In this document: positions 1 to 9,319 of the stretch, piece after piece | Layout: every line of letters starts with the position of its first letter | How positions within the stretch are numbered: the first letter of the stretch is position 1 | Source: Polynucleobacter sp. UB-Tiil-W10 | GTDB taxonomy: Bacteria; Pseudomonadota; Gammaproteobacteria; Burkholderiales; Burkholderiaceae | Length of the DNA: 64,000 bases | Direction of reading: 5' to 3' | Assembly: GCF_018881605.1 (NCBI RefSeq) | Contig: NZ_JACVPZ010000001.1 | Location: 62,001-126,000, forward strand | Translations under genes and position numbers: made by a program | Notes under the pieces: model-generated | Told to the model about the DNA's origin: nothing | The model's database searches: none | The model's input: only the letters and a program-made list of their open reading frames with translations

Positions 1-328
1 GATAATAGGCTGGCATGATGGTTTGCGGATTAAAGTAAGCCGCATTGACAATACGCGCCCTTAATTGAGGTGCATTTAAACGGGCAGCACTCGCTTTAAG
101 CTCTGGCGCCAAGCTTCCCTGAAAACGCTCTTCTGGAAACGGCCCGCTATGACACAACAAACATAAACCCGTTTGACGACTAGCCACAATTGCCCTGCCA
201 CGCACTGGGTCACCAGGATTAGTAGAAAGGGATTCGAAAATCGAATCCCCCGTTATTGCTTGAGCGTTTGCAGTGCTGAAATTGAGGATGCCTAGCAATA
301 AAAACGCTAATGCGATCCCCTTTTTCAT
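1..328 (-). CDS. soxX: SoxX-like monoheme cytochrome c (3' end beyond window)
   Basis: The reverse strand from the ATG at 328 reads open to the window edge (109 codons). It begins with a Sec signal peptide (about residues 1-22, ending A-N-A) and has one heme c site, C56-L-L-C59-H60. The segment G-D-P-V-x-G-R-A before the heme site and the later R-I-V-N-A and T-I-M-P-A-Y-Y match the SoxX family, where the late Met region supplies the second heme ligand. SoxX pairs with SoxA in periplasmic thiosulfate oxidation. Here it lies only 27 bp downstream of the molybdenum hydroxylase large subunit, so it could instead accept electrons from that enzyme. The rest of the gene and any soxA lie outside the window. 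Family call is firm; physiological partner is uncertain. Confidence 0.8.
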   Translation of the reverse strand, partial: MKKGIALAFLLLGILNFSTANAQAITGDSIFESLSTNPGDPVRGRAIVASRQTGLCLLCHSGPFPEERFQGSLAPELKASAARLNAPQLRARIVNAAYFNPQTIMPAYY

Positions 329-355
329 CGACACAATTTCACTATGAGCGAACTC

Positions 356-2572
356 TTAAATCAACGTGATGCCGCTATTTTTCAACGGCACCGTACGCAG
401 GCGTTTACCAGTTGCACGATAAATCGCATTAAGAACGGCTGGTGCAGCTACTGCAATCGTTGGCTCCCCTACTCCACCCCAGTCCTTACCGCCACCTTGA
501 ATGATGATGGTTTCGACCTTAGGCATCTGATAGAGGCGAATCGAGTTAAAGGTATCAAAGTTCTTCTGAACCACCGCACCATTTTCGAGGGTGATTTCTT
601 CCTCGAATAAAGCGGATAAGCCGTAAACAAATGAACCAGATACTTGACGTTCAATTTGCGCAGGGTTCACTGCATAACCTGGATCGGTTGCAGCAACAAT
701 GCGATGAATCTTTACTTCGTTACCGTTTTTAACGGAAAGCTCACAAGCTGCGGCAACATAACTGCCAAAAGATCGCATTTGCGCAATGCCACGGTAAACA
801 CCTGGTGCAGCGGGCTTAGTCCAACCGATTCCATCAGCTACCGCATTAAGCACTGCTAACGCGCGGGGGTACTTTTCCATATGCTTGCGACGGAACTCTA
901 CTGCATCCATACCTGTAGCTTCAGCCATCTCATCCATGAACGTTTCAATAAAGATCGCGTTTTGATTGACGTTCACACCACGCCAGAATCCAGGTGGCAC
1001 GTGAGTATTGCGCATCGCGTAATCAATATTCAGATTTGGGAAGCTATAGGTAATACCATGCTCGCCGGTTGGGTCCACACCCTGAAATGCCAGTGGATCC
1101 TTGCCCTTATTTGCCTCTACTACCGCTGGACGTACTGCAGCCAAAATAGACTGGCCAGATAAACGCATATTGACCGCTGTGACATTCTTCTTATCATCGA
1201 TGGCAGCAGACATTTTGCACATCATTACCGGATGGTAGCGACCTTGGGTCATGTCTTCTTCACGCGTCCAAATCAACTTGATCGGAGTGCCCGGCATTTG
1301 TTTAGCAATGTTCACCGCTTGTGTGGTGTAGTCCTGGAATGCACCACGACGTCCAAAGCCACCGCCAAGATTTACTTTGTAAACATTACATTTTTCTGCA
1401 GGCAGTCCAGAAGCAGCAATCACGGCTGCTAGTGATGCTTCACCGTCTTGGGTTGGAACCCATGCTTCGCAGGAGTCAGCAGTCCACTTTGCAGTAGCTG
1501 TTTGTGGCTCTAAGGTTGCATGATTTAAGAATGGATAGAAATAGGTAGCTTCTAATTTTTTAGATGCTCCAGACATTGCCGCTTTGACATCACCATTGCT
1601 GTTGTGTTCAAAGGCATCATCTGCATTCAAGCCCTCTTCCAGCATCTTCTTAATAGAAGCACTAGAGACATTGGCATTGGATCCGTTACCCCAAACAATG
1701 TTCACTTGATCCATGGCGGTTTTAGCTTGCCAGAAAGTATCTGCAACGACTGCTACTGCTGAGTCGCCAACCTGAACAACTTTCTTGACGCCCTTCATCG
1801 ACTGAGCCTTGGTGGCATCGTAGCTTTTCACCTTGCCACCAAATACTGGAGACTCTTTAATGTTGGCTACCAACATGCCTGGCATTTTTAAGTCAATTGC
1901 ATATACCTGTCGACCAGTCACCTTGTCAGAAACGCCGTCGATACGATTGACGGGCTTGCCAATCAAGGTCCACTCTTTCGGATCTTTTAATGGCACATCT
2001 TTTGGCACTTCTAACTGTGAAGCAGCAACAGAAACTTTACCGAAAGTGGTCTTCTTGCCAGATGGAGTGTGTGTAATCACGCTATTTTGCGCAACACACT
2101 CTGACGCAGGCACATTCCACTGATTGGCTGCGGCCTGAATCAACATCATCCTAGCAGCAGCGCCACCTTTACGAACATACTGCTCTGAAGTACGAATACC
2201 ACGGCTACCGCCGGTGGAATAACTGCCCCATACCTTATTACGTTTTAAATTTTCTCCAGGAGATGGATAGTCATAAGATACTTTTTTCCAATCACACTGT
2301 AATTCTTCAGCAACCATCTGAGCCAAACCAGTGATAGTGCCTTGGCCCATTTCAGAGCGAACAATACGCACAACAACATCATCATTTGGTTTAACCACAA
2401 CCCATACACCAATCTCTGGGGTGGCTAAAGGAGTCATGGCAGTCGTGCCAGTACCCATGGCTGCATGCGCGGCAGACATAAAAGAAAGATCAAAGCCAAT
2501 GGCCAAGCCAGTAGCAATTGCGCTAGAGCCAATAACAAAATGGCGGCGGGAAGTATTTGTATTTGTAGTCAT
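356..2572 (-). CDS. Xanthine dehydrogenase-family molybdopterin-binding subunit (IorB/aldehyde oxidase type)
   Basis: This is the large Mo-cofactor subunit of a periplasmic molybdenum hydroxylase that hydroxylates an aldehyde or N-heterocycle. I place the start at 2572 (738 aa) because AAGGGGA precedes it and it begins a Tat signal with R9-R10-H-F-V-I-G. A longer reading from 2674 would overlap the Fe-S gene. Visible family motifs are G-G-G-F-G-R-R in the middle and G-V-G-E703-P near the end, whose Glu is the family's catalytic base. It lies 10 bp after the 2Fe-2S gene and 27 bp before the SoxX-like gene, so the three probably form one transcript. The single-chain arrangement resembles isoquinoline 1-oxidoreductase beta subunits. 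The substrate cannot be read from sequence. Confidence 0.9.
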   Translation of the reverse strand: MTTNTNTSRRHFVIGSSAIATGLAIGFDLSFMSAAHAAMGTGTTAMTPLATPEIGVWVVVKPNDDVVVRIVRSEMGQGTITGLAQMVAEELQCDWKKVSYDYPSPGENLKRNKVWGSYSTGGSRGIRTSEQYVRKGGAAARMMLIQAAANQWNVPASECVAQNSVITHTPSGKKTTFGKVSVAASQLEVPKDVPLKDPKEWTLIGKPVNRIDGVSDKVTGRQVYAIDLKMPGMLVANIKESPVFGGKVKSYDATKAQSMKGVKKVVQVGDSAVAVVADTFWQAKTAMDQVNIVWGNGSNANVSSASIKKMLEEGLNADDAFEHNSNGDVKAAMSGASKKLEATYFYPFLNHATLEPQTATAKWTADSCEAWVPTQDGEASLAAVIAASGLPAEKCNVYKVNLGGGFGRRGAFQDYTTQAVNIAKQMPGTPIKLIWTREEDMTQGRYHPVMMCKMSAAIDDKKNVTAVNMRLSGQSILAAVRPAVVEANKGKDPLAFQGVDPTGEHGITYSFPNLNIDYAMRNTHVPPGFWRGVNVNQNAIFIETFMDEMAEATGMDAVEFRRKHMEKYPRALAVLNAVADGIGWTKPAAPGVYRGIAQMRSFGSYVAAACELSVKNGNEVKIHRIVAATDPGYAVNPAQIERQVSGSFVYGLSALFEEEITLENGAVVQKNFDTFNSIRLYQMPKVETIIIQGGGKDWGGVGEPTIAVAAPAVLNAIYRATGKRLRTVPLKNSGITLI

Positions 2573-2582
2573 GTCTTTCCCC

Positions 2583-3032
2583 TTAAGCCTTGCTTGCCGC
2601 ATGAATAGCTGCGCGCACTTGCTGGAATGTTCCACAGCGGCAGATATTAGTAATGGATTCATCGATTTGAGCATCGGTAGGCTTTGGATTGTTACGCAAC
2701 AAAGCAGTTGTTGCCATCACCATGCCAGATTGACAGTAGCCACACTGAGGTACCTGATTATCAACCCAAGCTTTTTGTACTCTCGAAAGCTGACCACTCT
2801 TCTCCAAGCTTTCAATAGTCTCAATCTTTTTACCTTCAGCAGCAGCTACAGGAATTGAGCAGCTACGAATAGCTTGACCTTCAAACAAAACTGTACAGGC
2901 ACCGCACTGACCTACTCCGCAACCATATTTGGTGCCAGTTAACCCAACTTGTTCACGGATGACCCAAAGTAATGGGGTATCTGGATCTACATCCACCTTG
3001 TACTTTTTTCCGTTGACATTCAATTCGGCCAT
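2583..3032 (-). CDS. (2Fe-2S)-binding subunit of molybdenum hydroxylase (IorA-like)
   Basis: This 149-residue protein is the small electron-transfer subunit. The N-terminal plant-ferredoxin-like domain has Cys38, Cys43, Cys46 and Cys58. The C-terminal alpha-helical domain carries Cys97, Cys100, Cys131 and Cys133 (C-G-Y-C and C-R-C). This is the full eight-cysteine set for two 2Fe-2S clusters in the xanthine dehydrogenase small-subunit family, and the length is typical. It has no signal peptide; in such complexes the small subunit is usually co-exported with the Tat-bearing large subunit encoded just downstream. The start follows GGAGAGCACTC. It is the first gene of the three-gene unit. Confidence 0.92.
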   Translation of the reverse strand: MAELNVNGKKYKVDVDPDTPLLWVIREQVGLTGTKYGCGVGQCGACTVLFEGQAIRSCSIPVAAAEGKKIETIESLEKSGQLSRVQKAWVDNQVPQCGYCQSGMVMATTALLRNNPKPTDAQIDESITNICRCGTFQQVRAAIHAASKA

Positions 3033-3189
3033 GAGTGCTCTCCTGTATTTTCTGAATTACTTCTTTTATTGTTTTAGGGGCACTTTTATACCCCTGCTGT
3101 TGGTGTGTTTATCTTAACCAAGAATTGATTTATTGCTTTGCAACATAAATTATGGAAAAGTGAACCTAAATAGACTCACTAGGCCAGAT

Positions 3190-4335
3190 CTAGCACCCCT
3201 GCCAGTCGAGGATTAATTCAGAAAATAGCTGGGTTGCGTCAGTAATCTTGTCGACATAACAAAATTCATCTGTTTGATGAGCCATTTCTGGCTGCCCTGG
3301 CCCCAAGATGACAGTGGGCGGATTGCCAATGGCAGGCTTTAGTGCAGATGCATCAGTAAAGTAGGAGACAGTCTTCTCAATCGGACGGACGCCGTTGATC
3401 TTTTCACAAAAATCAAAAACACTTGCCATCCAAGGATCTGAAGCCGGCGTGAAAACGCCTTCAATATCAATAATGGTGTCTAAGCGCACTGACGGACCGA
3501 GCGCCTTACACAAGCAGCCGTAAATATGGGGGTGCTTTTGCCCTGCAACTGTTCGAATATCCAAAGTCATTTCAGCAGCATCAGGAACGGAATTGATATT
3601 GATACCCGATTTTGCGGTTCCCACATTCAGGGTACCTTGACCCATTAATGCATGAGCGGGGGTGTCAAATTCAAATTTTTCCAAGGTTAACGCTGCCTTG
3701 GCTAACTTATAAAAGGCATTATCACCACGCTCAGGCATTGAGCCATGAGCGGTGATGCCATCAGTAGAGGCTCTCAACCAATAAGCACCCTTATGGCCTA
3801 ACAAAGGTTCATTTGCAGTTGGCTCGGCAACAATAAAACATCCCGCAGGTCCAAGAAAATCCACAATTTCCTGGTTAGTCACTAAATGAAATGCACCTTC
3901 ACAGCCAGTTTCTTCACCCGCAGTAATAATTAAACTAACTCCTGCGCCCTGCTTTGCCGAGTCCGCCATCTTCATTGCAGCGATAATAAAAGCCGCTACA
4001 CCACTCTTCATATCGCTTGAGCCGCGGCCATATAACTTACCATCCTCAATGACACCGGCAAATGGCTCGTATTTCCAGGGGCGCGCACCCAAGGGAACGA
4101 CGTCGATATGCCCAGTAAAACAGATACTGGGTTTTTCAGAAGAGCAGGCACCAATCTTGGCAACCAAACTCATACGATGCGGAGCAAACTCAATCTTGCG
4201 ACACTCATAACCAGCCGACTCCAAAAGCTTGGCTAGATATTCACAAACTTGATCCTCATTACCAGGAGGATTGATGGTATTAAAGCGAATGAGTTCTTGG
4301 GTTAATGCAACCGGATCGGGAAAGGGGTGTGTCAT
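3190..4335 (-). CDS. M20 family metallopeptidase, acetylornithine deacetylase/succinyl-DAP desuccinylase-like
   Basis: A zinc amidohydrolase of about 381 residues. Metal and catalytic motifs are in order: T-G-H76-I-D78-V-V, G-R-G-S-S-D108, and E141-E142 in A-G-E-E-T-G. Members hydrolyse N-acyl amino acids or peptides (ArgE, DapE, carboxypeptidase G2). The ATG at 4335 is preferred; a TTG at 4341 abuts the upstream TAA directly. It is the last gene of the livK-livH-livM-livG-livF-like operon, so its substrate is probably imported by that transporter, for example an N-acylated amino acid. It could also be the biosynthetic argE, but that enzyme is not usually encoded with an importer. Confidence 0.85.
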   Translation of the reverse strand: MTHPFPDPVALTQELIRFNTINPPGNEDQVCEYLAKLLESAGYECRKIEFAPHRMSLVAKIGACSSEKPSICFTGHIDVVPLGARPWKYEPFAGVIEDGKLYGRGSSDMKSGVAAFIIAAMKMADSAKQGAGVSLIITAGEETGCEGAFHLVTNQEIVDFLGPAGCFIVAEPTANEPLLGHKGAYWLRASTDGITAHGSMPERGDNAFYKLAKAALTLEKFEFDTPAHALMGQGTLNVGTAKSGININSVPDAAEMTLDIRTVAGQKHPHIYGCLCKALGPSVRLDTIIDIEGVFTPASDPWMASVFDFCEKINGVRPIEKTVSYFTDASALKPAIGNPPTVILGPGQPEMAHQTDEFCYVDKITDATQLFSELILDWQGC

Positions 4336-4341
4336 CTTCAA

Positions 4342-5049
4342 TTATCCAAAATATGCCGCTTGTACTTCGGCGTTCTCAGCCAATGCAGTAGCACTTCCTT
4401 CGGCAACTACCTGCCCCTTAGAAATGACATACCCTCGATGGGCAATTGCCAGAGTTTGACGAACATTCTGCTCAACCAACAATACTGTCGTACCCATCTG
4501 GTTAATCTCTTTAATGATCTTGAAGTTTTCTTTTACAAACAAAGGCGAAAGCCCCAAAGAAGGTTCATCAAAAATCAGTAACTCGGGTGAGCTCATTAAG
4601 CTACGGCTGATAGCAAGCATGGCCTGCTCGCCACCCGACATAGTGCCCGCCAGTTGGTTGGAGCGCTCCGCCAAGCGAGGAAATAAATGCTTCACATGCT
4701 CGCGACGTTCTTCAATTACTTTCTTATCCGTTACCAAATAAGCACCAGCCGATAAATTTTCATCCACTGTCATACGCGGAAAGACACGACGCCCTTCTGG
4801 AACACATGCAATACCCGCCTCAATAATTCGATGCGTTGGTAGATGCGCAATATCTACTCCGTTAAACATAATCTTGCCGCGATTCGCTGGGGTCAATCCC
4901 AGGATAGATCGGATTAAAGTAGATTTGCCCGCTCCATTAGCGCCCAAGATGCAAGTGATTTCACCCTGCTCTACTTTGATGGACACATCCTCAAGAACAT
5001 CGATTCGATCGTAAGCGGTGTATATGTGTTCAATCTCTAATAAGGCCAT
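4342..5049 (-). CDS. livF: Branched-chain amino acid-type ABC transporter ATPase (LivF-like)
   Basis: A 235-residue nucleotide-binding subunit of a HAAT-family importer. It has Walker A G-A-N-G-A-G-K-S/T at about 36-44, signature M-S-G-G-E-Q at about 137, and Walker B L-L-I-F-D-E-P near 158-164. The size and the N-x-R-Q-T-L-A-I-A-H tail region are typical of LivF. It is separated by 2 bp from the LivG-like gene upstream, and its TAA directly abuts the M20 gene, so translation is probably coupled through the operon. Confidence 0.93.
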   Translation of the reverse strand: MALLEIEHIYTAYDRIDVLEDVSIKVEQGEITCILGANGAGKSTLIRSILGLTPANRGKIMFNGVDIAHLPTHRIIEAGIACVPEGRRVFPRMTVDENLSAGAYLVTDKKVIEERREHVKHLFPRLAERSNQLAGTMSGGEQAMLAISRSLMSSPELLIFDEPSLGLSPLFVKENFKIIKEINQMGTTVLLVEQNVRQTLAIAHRGYVISKGQVVAEGSATALAENAEVQAAYFG

Positions 5050-5051
5050 AA

Positions 5052-5846
5052 TTATTCCTGCCCCAAATAAGCAACTTGCACTTCGCGATTATTCACAATT
5101 TCATCGTAAGTGCCCTCGGCAATCTTCTTGCCGTAGTTCAGAACAATGCAACGCTCAGTCATACGTTGTATTAAACCCATCTCATGTTCGATCAAAATAA
5201 TCGTAAATGGCTTGATCTTGCTACGGACTTGCAAAATATCATCCATGACTTCTGCAGTCTCATCATGAGTCATACCAGCCGATGGCTCATCTAATAGCAA
5301 TAAATCAGGCTGACTAATCAAAGCACGACAGATTTCAATACGACGGCGATCAATCATCGGCAGACTGGCAACTGGCTCAAATATTTTGTCGGCTAACTTA
5401 GGATTAAATGTGAGGAGCAGTTGTCTTACTTGCTCAACCAAGCCTTCGTATTCTTGCTTGAATTTTTCTCTCTGAAATAGATTAAAAATCAGCCCCGTAT
5501 TGAGTCGGCGGTTATCCCCAATCGCAATATTGTCAAAGACCGTGAGAGGTAAGGATAGGCGCGAACGCTGGAAGGTGCGAGTAATCGCCTGCAGATACAC
5601 CTGCTGAGCAGTGGCATCCGTTAAATCCTCTCCACGAAATGAAACATTTCCTGAGCTTGCTCGATACAGACCGGTAATCACATTGAAGAAGGTCGTCTTG
5701 CCTGAGCCATTTGGGCCTAACAAACCCAATACCTCGCCTTCGTTCACATGCAGATCTAATGAATCTAGTGCCGTTACTCCGCCAAAACGCATGGTGAGTT
5801 TATCTGCTACCAGAATACGATTCTTAGGGGATGTTGCAGAGCTCAT
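5052..5846 (-). CDS. livG: Branched-chain amino acid-type ABC transporter ATPase (LivG-like) with atypical signature motif
   Basis: A 264-residue ATPase subunit with Walker A G-P-N-G-S-G-K-T at 44-51 and Walker B L-L-L-L-D-E187-P. Where LivG proteins normally have L-S-Y-G-x-Q or L-P-Y-G-x-Q, this one reads L162-P-M-I-D166 followed by R-R-R-I-E-I-C-R-A-L, so the ABC signature glycine and glutamine are absent. The rest of the helical domain is normal, so the protein is probably a functional half-site paired with the canonical LivF subunit. It overlaps the LivM-like gene by 4 bp (ATGA), indicating coupled translation. Confidence 0.9.
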   Translation of the reverse strand: MSSATSPKNRILVADKLTMRFGGVTALDSLDLHVNEGEVLGLLGPNGSGKTTFFNVITGLYRASSGNVSFRGEDLTDATAQQVYLQAITRTFQRSRLSLPLTVFDNIAIGDNRRLNTGLIFNLFQREKFKQEYEGLVEQVRQLLLTFNPKLADKIFEPVASLPMIDRRRIEICRALISQPDLLLLDEPSAGMTHDETAEVMDDILQVRSKIKPFTIILIEHEMGLIQRMTERCIVLNYGKKIAEGTYDEIVNNREVQVAYLGQE

Positions 5847-6985
5847 TTCTGGCCTCCCGCTTTATTGCCTGGGAAATATTCTCTAATACGCCTTGGCAAT
5901 AATCCATCTGGGCGGAAAAGCAGAATCAAGATCACCACGATCGCATATAGCAAGAAACGATACTCCTGAATAAATTGCAACTTTTCTGGAAGAATCACGA
6001 CAATTGCCGCAGCAGGAATAATTCCCCAAGGATTGCCAATGCCACCCAAAATCACGATCGACACCAAAATCAACGAGTCGGCAAACGTAAAGTTATTCGG
6101 CGCGACATAAGCGGTCATCATTCCATAAAGCGCCCCTGCCATACCAGCAATGAAGTTACCCAAGGTAAACGCCACTACTTTCCAGTGCGCAATATTGACT
6201 CCAAATGTGGAGGCAGCAATTTCATCAGTGCGAACCATGTCCATACTTAAACCAATCCATGAACGCTCAAGATTGCGGGTAATTCTGAAGCTAGCAATCA
6301 ATAAAACTAAGGCGATCAGTAAATAAGGAATGTAGAAAGAAAGTTCAAAACCACCAATATCTAAGCCGTCAGATAAATTCCAGCCAAAAATAGTTAATGG
6401 TGGAATTTTGAGACCTTGTGGGCCACCCAATGTATCGTTTACTTCCAAGAAATTACGGAACAAGATACCAAATGCAATCGTTACTAGAGCTGCATAGTGG
6501 CCGCGCGTTCTCAACACGGGGTAAATCAGTATGGAACCAATCAAGGCAGAGATCCCGGCTGCAATGAATAAAACAAGTAAGTGCGGAATAGCAGTATGCG
6601 TGGCCAAAATTGCAGCAGTGTAGCTACCGATACCAAAAAAAGCGGCACCTGCAAAGTTCACAATGCCTACGTAACCGAATTGAATATTTAAGCCTAGGCA
6701 AACAATGGAATAGATCAGCACTGTAGCCAGCATCAAAAGGGCAAAGTGCGAATTGTGGAACACCAGCATAGTGACCAATACACCTACAACCGCTGCGTAA
6801 GCTGGAAACTTAGGATGCTCTCTTACAGCGACTGCGAGCTTTTCCATCAAACCCATTTTTTTACCAACTAAGCTCACCACAAATGCGAGGACAACAAGGG
6901 CGCCAACTTCTAACTGATTTTCAGAGCCCAACAATAAAATGCTGTAGGCCAGACAAGCTACGAAGGTAGATATTAATAACTTCAT
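5843..6985 (-). CDS. livM: Branched-chain amino acid-type ABC transporter permease (LivM-like)
   Basis: A 380-residue integral membrane permease with an N-terminal pair of hydrophobic segments before the core. The core holds the LivM hallmarks Y-S-I-V-C-L-G-L-N and G-Y-V-G-I-V-N-F-A-G-A-A-F-F-G-I-G, followed later by I-L-G-G-I-G-N-P-W-G. The C-terminal F-R-P-D-G-L-L is typical. It forms the translocation pore with the LivH-like subunit, whose gene lies 2 bp upstream. Confidence 0.92.
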   Translation of the reverse strand: MKLLISTFVACLAYSILLLGSENQLEVGALVVLAFVVSLVGKKMGLMEKLAVAVREHPKFPAYAAVVGVLVTMLVFHNSHFALLMLATVLIYSIVCLGLNIQFGYVGIVNFAGAAFFGIGSYTAAILATHTAIPHLLVLFIAAGISALIGSILIYPVLRTRGHYAALVTIAFGILFRNFLEVNDTLGGPQGLKIPPLTIFGWNLSDGLDIGGFELSFYIPYLLIALVLLIASFRITRNLERSWIGLSMDMVRTDEIAASTFGVNIAHWKVVAFTLGNFIAGMAGALYGMMTAYVAPNNFTFADSLILVSIVILGGIGNPWGIIPAAAIVVILPEKLQFIQEYRFLLYAIVVILILLFRPDGLLPRRIREYFPGNKAGGQK

Positions 6986-6987
6986 AC

Positions 6988-7920
6988 TTAAACTCGCTCG
7001 CTTGATTTTTCAGAAATCAAGCCCGTAGGCTTCAATCCCATAATGATGATGATGACTGCAAATGCAAATACGTCTTTGTAGGCGCTAGGAACGTTCGGCA
7101 ATATTGCTGGTAGCAAAACAGCGCCAATAGTTTGTAGACCTGCAAATAAAAATCCACCCACAATCGCACCGTAGAAATTACCCAATCCCCCCACTACTGC
7201 AGCAGAGAAACCAATCACGCCAAGCAATAAACCCATACTGAAATTCACCTCGTTGTAGTAAAGACCATTCATTAGGCCGGCTAGAGCAGCTAAAGCCGAA
7301 CCCAACATGAAGGTAATCAACACCACACGGTGAAAGTTAATGCCCATAATCCGCGCAGTTTCACTATCTTGAGCAACTGCACGAATCGCTAAACCAATTT
7401 TGCTTTTTGTAATCAGGCGTTGAACCGCCACAATCGTCAACACTCCAGTGATCAGCAAGATAAGACTGTCAGAGCGCAAAGTAAATTCACCCAGAACAAT
7501 GCCATCAACTGGCAATAACTTAGGGAAAGGCTTAGGGTTAGATCCATTTGGATAAAACAAGCGCACTGCCTCTCGCAAAGCAAGGCCGAGCATCAAAGTT
7601 ACCAACAAGGTATTGATTGGTGGCGCTTTTTGCAAGGGCAAGATGAGATAGCGCGCAATTACTGCACCCAGAAAAGCAGCCACTGAGAGGCTCACCAGCA
7701 TCAATATAAATAGCTGGAGCCAGGGCGATGTAAATGTCTCAGCTATACCAATATAGGCGGTGAGGCCAGCAAAGGCCCCCACCATCAGGATGTCACCGTG
7801 AGAAAACTTAATGACATCCAATACACCGAAGTAGAGGGTAAATCCAACTGCCACGATTGCATAAATTACACCCAACATCAAACCATTGAGCAGGTACTGC
7901 AAAAAAATATCAAATGACAT
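6988..7920 (-). CDS. livH: Branched-chain amino acid-type ABC transporter permease (LivH-like)
   Basis: A 310-residue permease with about eight hydrophobic segments. N-terminal V-G-F-T-L-Y-F-G-V and K-F-S-H-G-D-I, plus G-G-L-G-N-F-Y-G-A-I-V-G-G in the C-terminal half, are LivH family marks. Length is normal. It lies 30 bp downstream of the binding-protein gene and 2 bp before the LivM-like gene. Confidence 0.92.
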   Translation of the reverse strand: MSFDIFLQYLLNGLMLGVIYAIVAVGFTLYFGVLDVIKFSHGDILMVGAFAGLTAYIGIAETFTSPWLQLFILMLVSLSVAAFLGAVIARYLILPLQKAPPINTLLVTLMLGLALREAVRLFYPNGSNPKPFPKLLPVDGIVLGEFTLRSDSLILLITGVLTIVAVQRLITKSKIGLAIRAVAQDSETARIMGINFHRVVLITFMLGSALAALAGLMNGLYYNEVNFSMGLLLGVIGFSAAVVGGLGNFYGAIVGGFLFAGLQTIGAVLLPAILPNVPSAYKDVFAFAVIIIIMGLKPTGLISEKSSERV

Positions 7921-7950
7921 GCAAAATTACCCTCTTCTACTACGATTCAA

Positions 7951-9102
7951 TTACTGCCCTAACTTACGCTGCTTTTTAGCGTAGAGACTGTCTTCCCAGA
8001 GAACCCATTTGCCATCTTGCGCAACATACTTCGAGATCAAAGGAACAATGTTTTGACGATGATCATCAAAGCTCACTTTGCCAATAATCGTTTCAACGTT
8101 TTGGGTGTTGTTTAAAACTTCCATTACCTTCTTGCGATTAGGGCCTGCCTTTTCAATTGCAGCCATGATCAAGTTAGCAGCGGTATAGGCAAATGGACCA
8201 TAAGCTTCAGGCGCATCTGGATACTTCTGCTGTGAATACTTCGCAATAAACTCCAGTCCACCTGGGAGTTTTTCCCATGGCGCACCTTCGATGAAGGACA
8301 AAGAGCCTTCAGACAATTTACCCAAGCCCTCGATGTAAGCATCAGACTTGATACCAGAAGTTCCTTCGAATACAGCCTTAATACCTAAGCGATCCATTTG
8401 CGTACGAATGCGAATACCAATTGGAGTCAAGCCACCGAAGTAAACCACTTCAGGATTTAATTGCTTAATTTTGGTTAACTCTGCAGTGAAGTCCTGTTGA
8501 TCGGCAGTTACACCAAACGTGCCCAAGATCTGCCCGCCATTTTTAGTGAGGAACTGGGTGAAGTACTTGTTGTGGCCTTTGCCGTAATCGGTAGTGTCAT
8601 GAATGATGACCCACTTCTTGTAGCCCAAACCCGTTAAGAATTTAGCAGCTACTTCATTTTGGTTAATCATCGTGCCATTAACGCGATGAATCTCTTTATA
8701 GTCGTTGCCGTATGTAATTTCAGGAAGAACGGCGCCCCATACCATTACTGGCAAACCAAACTTGTGATAAACGTCGACTGTACTCATGGCTACTGCTGAG
8801 CAATAGTGGGTTACGCCTGCAATGATTGAGCTATCAGAAGCAATTTTAGTGGCGACCTGTACACCCACATTCGGCTTGCACTCATCATCAGCGGTAACCA
8901 ATTCATACTTATATTTAGCATTGGGGTCTTGGTTCTTAAGGCGAACCGCTAAGTCTGCAGAATTTCGACCACCGATACCATTGGCAGAGACGCCTCCGGT
9001 CAAAGGTCCAATATAAGCAATCTTGACTGTATCTTTAGCGGATACAGAGAAAGAAAGGCTGGAACACAAAGCAAGAAGCAAGCCAGAAACAAGTGACTTC
9101 AT
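7951..9102 (-). CDS. Periplasmic ABC transporter substrate-binding protein (LivK-like)
   Basis: A 383-residue type I periplasmic binding protein. The Sec signal peptide spans about residues 1-22 (cleavage after S-V-S-A), then K-D-T-V-K-I-A-Y-I-G-P-L-T-G-G opens the Peripla_BP_6 fold typical of LivK and amide- or urea-binding relatives. It is the first gene of the importer operon. ABC importers of this family take branched-chain amino acids but also amides, aromatic acids and others, so the ligand is open. The terminal M20 hydrolase hints at an acylated amino acid. Its promoter should lie in the 217 bp shared with the divergent lrgA gene. Confidence 0.9.
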   Translation of the reverse strand: MKSLVSGLLLALCSSLSFSVSAKDTVKIAYIGPLTGGVSANGIGGRNSADLAVRLKNQDPNAKYKYELVTADDECKPNVGVQVATKIASDSSIIAGVTHYCSAVAMSTVDVYHKFGLPVMVWGAVLPEITYGNDYKEIHRVNGTMINQNEVAAKFLTGLGYKKWVIIHDTTDYGKGHNKYFTQFLTKNGGQILGTFGVTADQQDFTAELTKIKQLNPEVVYFGGLTPIGIRIRTQMDRLGIKAVFEGTSGIKSDAYIEGLGKLSEGSLSFIEGAPWEKLPGGLEFIAKYSQQKYPDAPEAYGPFAYTAANLIMAAIEKAGPNRKKVMEVLNNTQNVETIIGKVSFDDHRQNIVPLISKYVAQDGKWVLWEDSLYAKKQRKLGQ

Positions 9103-9319
9103 GTTGAATCTCCTATTTATTAATATGAACTGCTATTTTCAGACCAGTGTAGCAAGATTTTGTATGCAAGATATTGACTGGAGTCATCTGTACACTAGTG
9201 CACAGCTCACTCTAGCTCAGGATTCCAAAACGAAACCCTATAGAAACCCCCTCTTTGGTGCCTGGGGCACTAGGATGGTTAGATAAGCACTCCATGCAAG
9301 CAGGCGGTAAGATAGGCGC

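Noticed and set aside
2331..2858. A 175-codon plus-strand frame spanning the two Mo hydroxylase genes
   Set aside because: Antisense to two genes with full cofactor motifs; no ribosome binding site or domain.
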